A stretch of DNA of 64,000 nt, from NCBI GenBank assembly GCA_002418285.1, contig DIDT01000012.1, positions 1 to 64,000 on the forward strand, in the 5' to 3' direction. The stretch comes from Phycisphaerales bacterium UBA5793. GTDB lineage: Bacteria; Planctomycetota; Phycisphaerae; Phycisphaerales; UBA5793. The position numbers were made by a program, and so were the translations under genes. Numbering within the stretch: the stretch's first letter is position 1; every line of letters begins with the position of its first letter. The notes beneath the pieces are model-generated. The model worked only from the letters and a program-made list of their open reading frames with translations, did no database searches and was not told where the DNA came from. Shown piece after piece: positions 42,880-50,416 of this stretch.

Positions 42880-45156
42880 TCAAACGTGTTCTAAAAAGCG
42901 CTCAAATGAACCTTGGCACTGGCTTAGGGCTGTCCTCACCACCTGAAGCGGAACCCCAAGCCTAAATCGTCTTTGTGTCCCAGATCCCAGATTTGGGATT
43001 TCCTCAAGAATGCCTCGCCTTTGTAGCCTCGGTACGACAGTATCTACAAACTGCTTTCCATGAGGGCCTACCTTCAACAGAATGACGCTCTCGCTGATGT
43101 GTGTGCTACGCATAAAGTATCGTGTGAGTTTTTCTACATTCCTGACAGCCTCTTCAACCTCTATCGCTTCGTCGGTACTGTCGTGATCTCGTCCGCCGTC
43201 CTTGAACACGACCCCGCGCTCGGCCAACACTCGTTGGATTTCCGGAGGGTCCCAGATTTCGTGTTGTTGCTCTACGAGGGCGATCGCATCCACTTCGCAG
43301 CCATCAAACCTTACGTTCTCAAATGCAGTCGATGACGCAAATCCAAGCTGTGCGAAGCGCGTACCAACAAACTTGCAGTTTCGCAGCGTTACATGTTCTA
43401 AACTGGTCGCTGCAAAGTAGCAATCGAGGAATTCTACATCGAACAGATCTCGATCGCGAAGTGCATTCACTCCGAAGGACATGTTCTTGAACTGCAGTCC
43501 AGATTCGCGCGACCCGCTCAAGAGCATCAGGGCCAGTTCGCTGCAGTTCTCATGCGTGTGGGAGGACTGTGTCTCTATTGCACCGACCTCGATGAAAACC
43601 TTCGCAGCTTCCACTGCGTCTATTCTCTTGCTCCGAGTCACAGCTCGTACTAGCGACTGTTGAGCTTGGCTGGGCAGCACTCCGCGTCGGAGAATGCTCA
43701 ATACTTGAGCTTTAGCGCGATCGTTCATCGCCATCAATTGACGAGCGATACCTTCGCCCAAGAAGAACAGGCGAAACTCATCATGATCAAATTCGACGGA
43801 TTCCTGCGCGTTTGGTGAGGAAACAAGCAGCGCGTGGCCGCGCAGCCTTTCACGAATCTGCTGCGCTTGGTGTGAGCTCTTGCCCGTTGACTCGCAAAAG
43901 TAGTCGGACACGAATTCTAGACTATCTCGCTTTAGATAATCGAGTCTGGACTCCCACATCGAAACAGCAACTTGTGCGAGGAGCTCAATGTGTTCATCGA
44001 CTGACAATAGAGGTGCTCCGATTTCATCCTTGCCCGATCGATCAATCCACTTTTCTTGGGCCTCGCGCTCGACGATGCTCCGCACGAATACCGAGAAGAA
44101 ATCTGGGCCGGAAACCTGGATTTTTTCCAGCAGGGCGTCCAGGGAGGGGCTATCCATCGCTACGTCAGCTAGGCGTTTGACGAGAACGGCGCGCGTAAGC
44201 AGAGCGTGCGACGCGCCAATTCGGTCGCAAACACGATGATATAGCACCTCGGGATCTGATAGGTTACGCTTTCGGCAATAAGACAAGAACTGCGCTGAGC
44301 CCCAGCGGTGCAATTCGAGCTTCGCAAAGCCAACCGACAACTCTCTAATATTGTCGAATAGTACCGCTTTTGTTCGAAGATTCTCAAACTCAAAGTAGGC
44401 CTTGCGCGCAGCCACAACAATTGTCCCTCTGGAATCCAGCGCCGCAAGAAGAATACCCATTGCTGATAAGGCTTCGCCGGAGCTGCTTTCGACGAACATT
44501 TCTTCAAAGCCATCAAATGCAGGTACGATCACTCCCATTCGAGTAAGTGCGATAAAGGCATCGTAGTACAAGAAGGGAAATCGGTATCGGTTCTGCAAGG
44601 CGCCAACGGTGATGTCGTCAAAGCGAAGAAAATGTCGCCCGCCCAATGGAATAGGAACAAGCAACCAGTCAGAACGGTTTTCGATGTATGCTAGTGCCTG
44701 TTGGCGCGCCATTTCGTTGATTACGGAGGTCTTCCCTTCCCCAGCGTCACTTGTGATATATAGCACCGTGGTCTCGAGCGGGCTACGGGCAGTGATCGTC
44801 TCAGTGGCCGTTTGTAAAGCATCGTTAGTGTGAGTAGGCGCATCTTGAGGGACGCGGCTCAATGTAGGTAGCAGAGAAGCAGCGGGTGATATGAAATGTG
44901 CGGTGGTTGGGACGCTGTCACGCATTCGGGCGGCAAGTAGGCGAGTGTGAGCTAGTCGTGTGAGGATCCATTGGCTTGCTGTCTGCGCGCCGGAGCCGGC
45001 GCCCTCGTCGACATACACATCCCCAGACTGAGTAGATAGAGTGCCAGATATCAAATCGCCGTTTACGGAAAAGGTAAAGTGCGATTTGTCAAACAGGAGG
45101 TCGGTACTTGGATCGGCAAAAGTCATCACCGTCGATTTGAATTCATTGATTTGCAT
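42880..45156 (-). CDS. NACHT/STAND-like NTPase with pentapeptide-like region, partner of a NYN nuclease
   Basis: A 758-aa protein starting MQINEFKSTVMTFADPSTDL, with GGAG 8 nt before the ATG. Residues 1-130 are unassigned. Walker A is SDAGEGKTS (136-144), Walker B VIVPAFDGFEEM (209-220), and a sensor strand GTIVVAARKAY follows (244-254). The helical region ends in FDHDEFRLFFLGEGIARQLM (457-475), the NACHT-type FxHxxFxEFF signature. Residues 553-625 are pentapeptide-like (LQFKNMSF, FLDCYFAATS, LRNCKFVGTRF, FENVRFDGC). The end (about 685-745) resembles a winged helix (QFVDTVVPRLQRRGILEEIP). NACHT proteins are signal-activated switches, many of them antiphage. GC is visibly lower than the flanks. 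Upstream coupling to the nuclease is TGAAATG. Confidence 0.75.
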   Translation of the reverse strand: MQINEFKSTVMTFADPSTDLLFDKSHFTFSVNGDLISGTLSTQSGDVYVDEGAGSGAQTASQWILTRLAHTRLLAARMRDSVPTTAHFISPAASLLPTLSRVPQDAPTHTNDALQTATETITARSPLETTVLYITSDAGEGKTSVINEMARQQALAYIENRSDWLLVPIPLGGRHFLRFDDITVGALQNRYRFPFLYYDAFIALTRMGVIVPAFDGFEEMFVESSSGEALSAMGILLAALDSRGTIVVAARKAYFEFENLRTKAVLFDNIRELSVGFAKLELHRWGSAQFLSYCRKRNLSDPEVLYHRVCDRIGASHALLTRAVLVKRLADVAMDSPSLDALLEKIQVSGPDFFSVFVRSIVEREAQEKWIDRSGKDEIGAPLLSVDEHIELLAQVAVSMWESRLDYLKRDSLEFVSDYFCESTGKSSHQAQQIRERLRGHALLVSSPNAQESVEFDHDEFRLFFLGEGIARQLMAMNDRAKAQVLSILRRGVLPSQAQQSLVRAVTRSKRIDAVEAAKVFIEVGAIETQSSHTHENCSELALMLLSGSRESGLQFKNMSFGVNALRDRDLFDVEFLDCYFAATSLEHVTLRNCKFVGTRFAQLGFASSTAFENVRFDGCEVDAIALVEQQHEIWDPPEIQRVLAERGVVFKDGGRDHDSTDEAIEVEEAVRNVEKLTRYFMRSTHISESVILLKVGPHGKQFVDTVVPRLQRRGILEEIPNLGSGTQRRFRLGVPLQVVRTALSQCQGSFERFLEHV

Positions 45157-45157
45157 T

Positions 45158-45892
45158 TCATAGCTCCAATTCTTGTAGCCGAGCGGCGCGAGGTGGTGAT
45201 GGCGTACGGCGAGAAATTGGTTTGGGGAAGAAGCGTACAAGTGGTGTGCCGCGTGACAAGACGGTGCGAACGGGCGGTTCAAAATCATCGTCGCCGCTAA
45301 TGAGAACGAGGTAGTCGACTTGGCCTGCGCCGGCATAGAGCAAGTCGCACGTCAACATTGTGTCCACGATCTTTTGTTCGTTCCGATAGATCAAACCGCG
45401 CTCCGGAACGATGCAGTTGGCCTTAGGGCAAGTGCCCGTGCGAAGCATGTGCTTTATCAATGGAAGCACACAGTCGGGGTCGACGCATCCAACGGTCGCT
45501 GGATCTGCAATGCGGAGATTAGAAGGGCGTGACTTGCGGCGAAATGTATTAAGGATGTGATAGCCAGGATCTTCGAGGAGAGCAAAGGCTAATTCAGCGT
45601 TCAAAACAGTGGTTATCGAAGAACCTCTTCCCCTTGGGATGCGAAGGTGTGAGGGAAAATCTCGCAGGAGCTCCACTGAAACATCTTGTGCCAAGCGGGT
45701 CATCGAGGCACCTTCGTACCACCCGCCATACACGCGGGTGTCGCACGTGACACGTGTGACGGTTGGATCAAAGGGCATCCGGAGCAGGACTCGAGTAGCA
45801 ACGTCGAGCAATCCTCCGTTCTTGTGCGCTGGAAGGAGATTGTCGTAGTCAATCAGGAGCAGGCACGATGCAGCTTGGTCAGGCACGGTCAA
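45158..45892 (-). CDS. NYN-domain (PIN-like) ribonuclease with four-cysteine insertion
   Basis: A 244-aa protein. The NYN (LabA-like) core shows LLLIDYDNLLP (acidic D15, D17), TRVTCDTRVYGGWYEG, EQKIVDTMLTCDLLYAG (E172, D177) and YLVLISGDDDFEPPVR (D201-D203), the acidic cluster that binds Mg2+ for RNA cleavage. C136-x4-C141 and C155-x4-C160, separated by 13 residues, form a possible zinc-binding insertion. The start is TTG at 45892, or GTG two codons later. A 15-bp dyad lies just upstream. It is the first gene of a two-gene operon with the NACHT NTPase, probably its effector. Confidence 0.75.
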   Translation of the reverse strand: MTVPDQAASCLLLIDYDNLLPAHKNGGLLDVATRVLLRMPFDPTVTRVTCDTRVYGGWYEGASMTRLAQDVSVELLRDFPSHLRIPRGRGSSITTVLNAELAFALLEDPGYHILNTFRRKSRPSNLRIADPATVGCVDPDCVLPLIKHMLRTGTCPKANCIVPERGLIYRNEQKIVDTMLTCDLLYAGAGQVDYLVLISGDDDFEPPVRTVLSRGTPLVRFFPKPISRRTPSPPRAARLQELEL

Positions 45893-45901
45893 ACTGTAGT
45901 C

Positions 45902-45916
45902 CAGTCATCTTGACTG
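45902..45916. promoter_or_regulatory. 15-bp dyad before the NYN gene, possible operator
   Basis: CAGTCA-TCT-TGACTG, 9 bp upstream of the TTG start, is a perfect inverted repeat. Position over the ribosome binding and likely promoter region and the winged-helix-like end of the partner protein make autoregulation thinkable; this is inference. Confidence 0.35.
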
Positions 45917-46128
45917 TCTGCGAAGGCGTCCAGTGGCTCGGGGGTTTGTGGGGGATCGAATTGGTGAAATTCTGTTCGCCGTCCTGAACCCGACCGGCGT
46001 CGCCACCACGGGCTGGGGTGCCTGAGTCTCCGCCGTACTCGAGTCCCGCCAGAATCGTCGGGCCCGCGCCCGTCGACCTTGCTCAGGATCTCCGACAGAG
46101 CCCTGGCCCGACCTACTAAGCTCACCCG

Positions 46129-46260
46129 ATGCGACGCCCGCGCCAACCCGGCACCCTCCGCCCTCTCATCAAACGCGCCCTCCTCTGCCTCCTCCTCGGC
46201 GCTGCCCACCCCAACTGCCCCGAATGCGGCGCGGCGTTGGGTGCGGGTGTCGTGGTCTGA
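46129..46260 (+). pseudogene. 43-codon miniature of the zinc-ribbon membrane family
   Basis: ATG at 46129 opens MRRPRQPGTLRPLIKRALLC LLLGAA, a basic stretch and short hydrophobic segment like the array proteins' N-termini, and runs directly into CPECGAALGAGVVV and a stop. Everything between the first helix and the last CxxC is missing, including the first zinc pair. The end GAGVVV lies in a 123-bp repeat, as does that of the 314-985 gene (GSGAVV). It is either an internally deleted family member or a small real peptide; I favour deletion. Confidence 0.6.
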
Positions 46261-46369
46261 CCGAGGCTCGGGGAGGGAAGGCCACGCGATTGCGCGATTG
46301 ACTCTCAAACTGAACGGCCCGCCCACCGCGCGTCCGCGTGGCCTTCCGGTCGCAAAGCCTCCTTCCAGA
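46247..46369 (+). repeat. 123-bp interspersed repeat, copy 2
   Basis: Same length and order as 205-327: GTCTGACCGAGG, GGGAGGGAAGGCCACGCGAT, a variable loop, then CGCGTGGCCTTCCGGTCGCA. Opposite orientation to copy 1. In both, the start of the repeat encodes the last residues of a zinc-ribbon protein. Confidence 0.75.
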
Positions 46370-46439
46370 CCACGCTACCCCGACCCGCCGGGCCTGCGCC
46401 GAGCCTTGTCCCGACCTGCGCCTCGCATCGATTCGAGTT

Positions 46440-46555
46440 CCTCTGCGATCTCGGCGTTAACTTTTCTTTCTTCCGCCTTGCCACCCAATCCCACGCCTTT
46501 CTCCCTGCATTCTCCGTGTTCTCTGTGACCCCGTGGTGAATCTCTTCCCCCTTTC
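46440..46555 (-). repeat. Dispersed repeat of the CACAGAGAACACGGAG type
   Basis: The minus strand reads TTCACCACGGGGTCACAGAG, then AACACGGAG, and further on GTTAACGCCGAGATCGCAGA. I know similar blocks as scattered non-coding repeats in several phyla, often mis-annotated as short proteins. No gene is supported. Confidence 0.55.
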
Positions 46556-46690
46556 GCACAAACGCGCACCATCTCAATCGCGTCCCGTGCGCGGACTTTT
46601 TGAAAACGCGAAAAAGTTGACCAAAAGTCAAAATCACCCCCCTCAGAAAAATGAAAATCGTTCAAAATTCCTGATTCGTCCCGCACAGAG

Positions 46691-46757
46691 GCGCTCATTT
46701 ACACAAACGCGCTCCAAAGCGCGCACCAGCGCTCAAAAATCGCGCACAGGAGCGCTC
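46691..46757. promoter_or_regulatory. Four spaced GCGCTC motifs (iteron-like)
   Basis: GCGCTC occurs at 46691, 46709, 46729 and 46752, about two helical turns apart, with GCGCGC and AT-rich segments between. It could be a binding array for a regulator, or chance in a repeat-rich region. Confidence 0.3.
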
Positions 46758-46955
46758 CGGCGCGCATGAAAAATGCCCGACATGGTGCATCTCCGTGTTG
46801 GCACGCATTTTGCGTCGCACATTTTTCAGAATCGCGCCTGACGCATCGCCGGGGCCGATCTTTTTCTTCGCCCGCCGACGCCATCCCCTCGACCGACCCG
46901 CCCTGACGATCCCGCCACGAGCCCGGCCGCGCACGCCGGCGCACCGCCTCCCCCT

Positions 46956-47057
46956 ATAGGTAGACGCCTTCACTTGCCTGCCGGAGCCACCATTTCTTGC
47001 GTTCAACGCAACTTCTGTGTGATAGGTACACGCCTTCACTCGCCTGCCGGAGCCACC
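46956..47057. repeat. Pair of 36-bp direct repeats upstream of rpsL
   Basis: Both copies (46956-46991 and 47022-47057) run from ATAGGTA through CGCCTTCACT to CGCCTGCCGGAGCCACC-like endings, differing at two or three positions. Thirty bases separate them, containing GTTCAACGCAAC. Confidence 0.75.
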
Positions 47058-47166
47058 TGCCCATGCCCGTTGCCAGACGCTCAACCCCCAGCCAAACGCC
47101 CCGCGGAGCCCTCGAACGTGGCCGCCATGCCCGGCTCCGGGGCCTGATCCATGAAACTTCGCGCCA

Positions 47167-47195
47167 TTGGACCGCCGCCGGGCCGGGGCTACGAT
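47167..47195 (+). promoter_or_regulatory. Candidate sigma-70 promoter of rpsL-rpsG
   Basis: TTGGAC at 47167-47172 and TACGAT at 47190-47195 are separated by exactly 17 bp. The leader to the rpsL ATG is about 73 nt. Confidence 0.5.
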
Positions 47196-47274
47196 TGCGG
47201 TCTCGACATGGTGGGAATGACCTCCCTGGTGGGAAGAACCTCCCCGGAAATCTCAGATACGGAGTCCAGTCGGT

Positions 47275-47646
47275 ATGCCGACGATTAATCAATTGGTTCG
47301 CAAGCCCCGGGTGTCGCCCAAGCCCAAGTCCAAGGTCAAGGACCTTGCCGCGTGCCCGCAGAAGCGTGGCGTGTGTCTGCAGGTCAAGACCGTGACCCCC
47401 AAGAAGCCCAACTCGGCGCTTCGCAAGGTTTGCCGCGTGCGACTGAGCAACGGCAAGGAAGTGACCGCGTACATCGGCGGCGAAGGGCACAACCTGCAGG
47501 AGCACTCAATCGTGCTCGTCCGCGGCGGCCGCGTTCGCGACCTGCCCGGCGTTCGCTACCACGTCGTTCGCGGCTCGCTCGACTGCCTCGGCGTCGACGG
47601 CCGCAAGCGTGGACGATCGAAGTACGGCACCAAGCGCGGCAAGTAA
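47275..47646 (+). CDS. rpsL: 30S ribosomal protein S12
   Basis: A 123-aa decoding-centre protein. It begins PTINQLVRKPRV after Met and contains TPKKPNSALRKVCRVRLSNG (the first lysine of this block is the usual streptomycin-resistance position, wild-type Lys here), YIGGEGHNLQEHS and RGGRVRDLPGVRYHVVRG, all canonical. Length is standard. CGGAG lies 9 nt before the ATG. rpsG follows after 169 bp, but fusA and tuf, which usually complete the str operon, do not. Confidence 0.98.
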   Translation: MPTINQLVRKPRVSPKPKSKVKDLAACPQKRGVCLQVKTVTPKKPNSALRKVCRVRLSNGKEVTAYIGGEGHNLQEHSIVLVRGGRVRDLPGVRYHVVRGSLDCLGVDGRKRGRSKYGTKRGK

Positions 47647-47815
47647 CGATGGCCGACGCGGCGGGTGGAATCGCCAACGCACCTTACCTCGCGCTCAACG
47701 TGGGCGCGAGTGCCATCACACGGCAAGTAATCGCATCGAGCCTCGCCAGATCGGTGCGGTGAACAGATGGGCCGATCGAAACCGATCGACCGGATGAGCC
47801 AGACAGGAGTTTCAA

Positions 47816-48310
47816 ATGGCCGGACGCATTACCAAAGCAGACAAGCAACTCAGGCCCGATCCGAAGTTTCAGAACGTAACGCTCGCGCGGTTCATCAACT
47901 GCGTGATGAGCGACGGCAAGAAGTCGGTTGCGGAGCGCGTCGTATATGACGCATTTGATCGCATCGCCGATCGCCTGGAGAAAGACCAGAACCCGGATCT
48001 GCCACGCTCGGCCATCGAGGTCTTCGAGCGGGCAATCAACAATGTCCGCCCGCAGGTTGAAGTGCGTTCCAAGCGCGTCGGCGGGGCGAACTACCAGGTG
48101 CCCGTGCAGGTGAACCGCAAGCGTCAGCAGAGCCTCGCGTTCCGCTGGATCCTCGACGCAGCGCGCGGCGAAAAGGGCAAGCCGATGTGCGACCGCCTCG
48201 CCCGCGAGTTGTATGACGCCGCCAAAGGCGAAGGCAAGGCGATGACCACGCGTGACAACACGCACCGCATGGCCGACGCGAACAAGGCTTTCGCTCACTT
48301 CGCGTTCTGA
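47816..48310 (+). CDS. rpsG: 30S ribosomal protein S7
   Basis: A 164-aa protein that organises the head of the small subunit and contacts tRNA at the E site. Typical segments: VTLARFINCVMSDGKKSVAE, PQVEVRSKRVGGANYQVPVQ and the beta-hairpin that follows, and the C-terminal HRMADANKAFAHFAF. CAGGAG is 9 nt before the ATG. The 169-bp gap after rpsL is longer than usual. A strong terminator follows. Confidence 0.97.
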   Translation: MAGRITKADKQLRPDPKFQNVTLARFINCVMSDGKKSVAERVVYDAFDRIADRLEKDQNPDLPRSAIEVFERAINNVRPQVEVRSKRVGGANYQVPVQVNRKRQQSLAFRWILDAARGEKGKPMCDRLARELYDAAKGEGKAMTTRDNTHRMADANKAFAHFAF

Positions 48311-48344
48311 GTCGGCTCAGACGCCACGCCGCATCAGATCTCCG

Positions 48345-48368
48345 CACGCTCGGCCTCGGCCGGGCGTG
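48345..48368 (+). terminator. Terminator of rpsL-rpsG
   Basis: A 10-bp stem, CACGCTCGGC with GCCGGGCGTG (one T-G wobble), around a CTCG loop, 35 bp after the rpsG stop and followed by TGGTCGTTTT. Confidence 0.8.
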
Positions 48369-48383
48369 TGGTCGTTTTGACGC

Positions 48384-48411
48384 TTGCATCGGTGCGTTCT
48401 GGTCGTATTAT
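48384..48411 (+). promoter_or_regulatory. Candidate promoter for the 48440 gene
   Basis: TTGCAT (48384-48389) and TATTAT (48406-48411) are 16 bp apart, just after the rpsG terminator and about 28 nt before the next start codon. Confidence 0.5.
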
Positions 48412-48439
48412 GTTCGTGGTGGATGGGTGGGAGGCTCGG

Positions 48440-49363
48440 ATGAGCGCGTGGCGGACCATCCCGTGTCTCGCGTTGGCAGCCCTGCTTGTGGCAGCAGGTC
48501 ATGTCCATGCGCAGAGCCAACCAGCCACGCAGCCGCAGCGTGTATCCCCCGTTCCGGCGCCGCCGCGTGTTGTTGCTCCGGACATGGCGCTGCGACTGGC
48601 GATCGATCAATTGCGCGAAGAGGGGCAGACGTTTCGTCGTAGCGGAGATCTTCCGCGACAACAGCCGGATTTTGCCGAGAGCTTTGCGCATCGGGTGCGG
48701 GCTGAAGATGTGATTGAGGCCATCTGCGAGGTGCAGGATCGCGAAGATGCGGCCGTGGACGCTTACATCCGCTGGCAGCTACTCAGCTTTGACGTCGACC
48801 TGTCGGTCATGGACGATGCTACGTACGAGCGGCTTCTCGCTCGGCTGCCGCGACTGGCCCGCAGTCCTTCAGCGAACATAGAGATGCACGGCGATCTGGA
48901 GCGGCTGGCGCTGGGCGCCGGTCGCAATGCCGACGTCAAGGCTGAACTTGAACAGCGATGGGACGCGGTGCACTTCGAGGATAAACAGGTTGAGTTGCTC
49001 AACCAGCCGGCGCTGAAGTTTCGCGAACTGGTCGCCGACGCGATGCCCGAGACGGGGATGCGGCGAGTGGGCGTGTTGCTGTTTGATCTCCAGGGACGCA
49101 TCGCCGCAGCCTGCGACACGCGAGGCGTGAAGACGCGCCTGACCAAGACCTTGCGCGAGCGGATGAATGACGACACGATCTCGCTTGAACAGCGCTGGAA
49201 ACTCATCAGGTATGTTGAGCAACTCCCCGGTGATGAGACCAAGATCGTGCGTGACGTTGTCTTCTACGCCACCCAGCCGGCCGATGTGCGGTACAGCACG
49301 TACACCATTCGATCGACTGACGTGAAGAAGTGGACTGCTTACCTGAACCGGCACGAACCCTGA
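48440..49363 (+). CDS. Exported protein of unknown function
   Basis: A 307-aa protein starting MSAWRTIPCLALAALLVAAG, a signal peptide with cleavage near VHAQS; GGGAGG sits just before the ATG. The mature part is mostly helical with no recognised domain: ALRLAIDQLREEGQTFRRSG, RVRAEDVIEAICEVQDREDA and, in the last third, short strands (VGVLLFDLQGRIAAACDTRG). A Pro-rich linker (residues about 30-50) follows the signal. The start at 48440 is chosen because the longer frame runs through the promoter. Confidence 0.7.
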   Translation: MSAWRTIPCLALAALLVAAGHVHAQSQPATQPQRVSPVPAPPRVVAPDMALRLAIDQLREEGQTFRRSGDLPRQQPDFAESFAHRVRAEDVIEAICEVQDREDAAVDAYIRWQLLSFDVDLSVMDDATYERLLARLPRLARSPSANIEMHGDLERLALGAGRNADVKAELEQRWDAVHFEDKQVELLNQPALKFRELVADAMPETGMRRVGVLLFDLQGRIAAACDTRGVKTRLTKTLRERMNDDTISLEQRWKLIRYVEQLPGDETKIVRDVVFYATQPADVRYSTYTIRSTDVKKWTAYLNRHEP

Positions 49364-49394
49364 GAGTCGGCTGAATATCCCCGCGAGCCAACAA

Positions 49395-50408
49395 ATGAAT
49401 TCACCACGAACGACCGGCGCTCCCGTGAAGATCGGCATCGTCGGCTTCGGCAAGATGGCCGAATTGTGCCACCTGCCGGCGCTGCGCAAGGCGGGTTGGA
49501 TAGTCGAATCGGTGCTCGATGTGACGCCGGCCCGCCGGGCTGCGGCGGAGTCGTTTGGCGTGCCGCACGTTTTCGAGACCCTGGATGAGTTTGTTGACAG
49601 CGGCGTTCGCGCTGCGGTCGTCGCCCCGCACACGAGCGTACGGCTCGGGGTGGTCGAGGCGCTGGCCGGTCGTGGCATCCCGATGCTCATTGAAAAGCCC
49701 CTGGCGATGACGGCGCCCGAGGCGCGAAAGATCTGCGAGGTCTGCGAGCAGGCAGGTGTGCTGTGCAGTGTGTTTCACAATCGCCGGTGGGACGCCGATT
49801 TTCTGCGCGTCAGTCAGGTTGTCGAGAGCGGTTTTGTCGGGTCGGTGCTCCGCGTGGAGAATCGGCTCTTCGAGTGCGAGCCTGCGACGCGCTTCGGCAC
49901 ACCTGAGTTCAACCAGTCGTGGCGCGTGACGGCCGGACTCGGCGGGGGGTCGATGCTCGATTGGGGGCCGCATCTGCTCGACCAGGTGCTCACGCTCATG
50001 CGACAGGCCGGACCGGTCGTGAATGTGCTTGGCGAAGTGAGGCACGTGCGGCATGGAGACGCTGACGATCATTTCATGATCGATTTGCTTTTCGAGAACG
50101 GGGCGCGGGCACTGGTTGGCAAGAGTGACGTCTGTCCGGTCGGGCCCGGCGGCAAGTGGCTCGTCGTTGGCGATCGTGGCTCGTTGATTGCCGACTGGGA
50201 GGCGCTCAAGGCGCGCGACGCCGATGGCGCGGAGAAGTCACTCAACACCACAATCGAGCCTGCTGATCTGCATCGCAATTTTCTCGAAGCGGTGCGCGAC
50301 GGCACTCCGCTTCTCGTCACGGCGAGGCAATCACTGCGGACGGTGGAAGTGTTTGACGCCGCTCGCGCCAGCGCTGGGAGGGGCGAGAGCATTCGGGTGC
50401 GAATCTGA
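49395..50408 (+). CDS. Gfo/Idh/MocA-family oxidoreductase
   Basis: A 337-aa NAD(P)-dependent dehydrogenase. The Rossmann start is KIGIVGFGKMAELCHLPALR (12-31), the family EKP motif is in LIEKPLAMTAPEA (about 96-108), and the substrate domain has VFHNRRWDADFL and GGGSMLDWGPHLLDQ with the catalytic-region Asp and His. Such enzymes act on sugars, inositols or their derivatives; the substrate is not determined. The convergent gene at 50417 starts 8 bp away. Confidence 0.9.
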   Translation: MNSPRTTGAPVKIGIVGFGKMAELCHLPALRKAGWIVESVLDVTPARRAAAESFGVPHVFETLDEFVDSGVRAAVVAPHTSVRLGVVEALAGRGIPMLIEKPLAMTAPEARKICEVCEQAGVLCSVFHNRRWDADFLRVSQVVESGFVGSVLRVENRLFECEPATRFGTPEFNQSWRVTAGLGGGSMLDWGPHLLDQVLTLMRQAGPVVNVLGEVRHVRHGDADDHFMIDLLFENGARALVGKSDVCPVGPGGKWLVVGDRGSLIADWEALKARDADGAEKSLNTTIEPADLHRNFLEAVRDGTPLLVTARQSLRTVEVFDAARASAGRGESIRVRI

Positions 50409-50416
50409 TCGGATTT

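Larger units (their letters stand above)
45893..47274. other. Long non-coding interval between the NYN gene and rpsL: repeats, a mini-gene and promoter
   Basis: Nearly 1.4 kb without a full gene. In order: a dyad at 45902, unassigned GC-rich sequence, a 43-codon zinc-ribbon miniature (46129-46260), a 123-bp repeat copy (46247-46369), a dispersed repeat with CACAGAGAACACGGAG on the minus strand (about 46440-46555), an AT-rich block with purine tracts (46580-46680), spaced GCGCTC motifs (46691-46757), a pair of 36-bp direct repeats (46956-47057) and the rpsL promoter. Frames here that look long are the repeats read through. Confidence 0.55.

Noticed and set aside
46375..46698. Short minus-strand proteins with HHGVTENTEN-like sequence
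   Set aside because: They are a dispersed CACAGAGAACACGGAG repeat read in frame, a known source of false genes.
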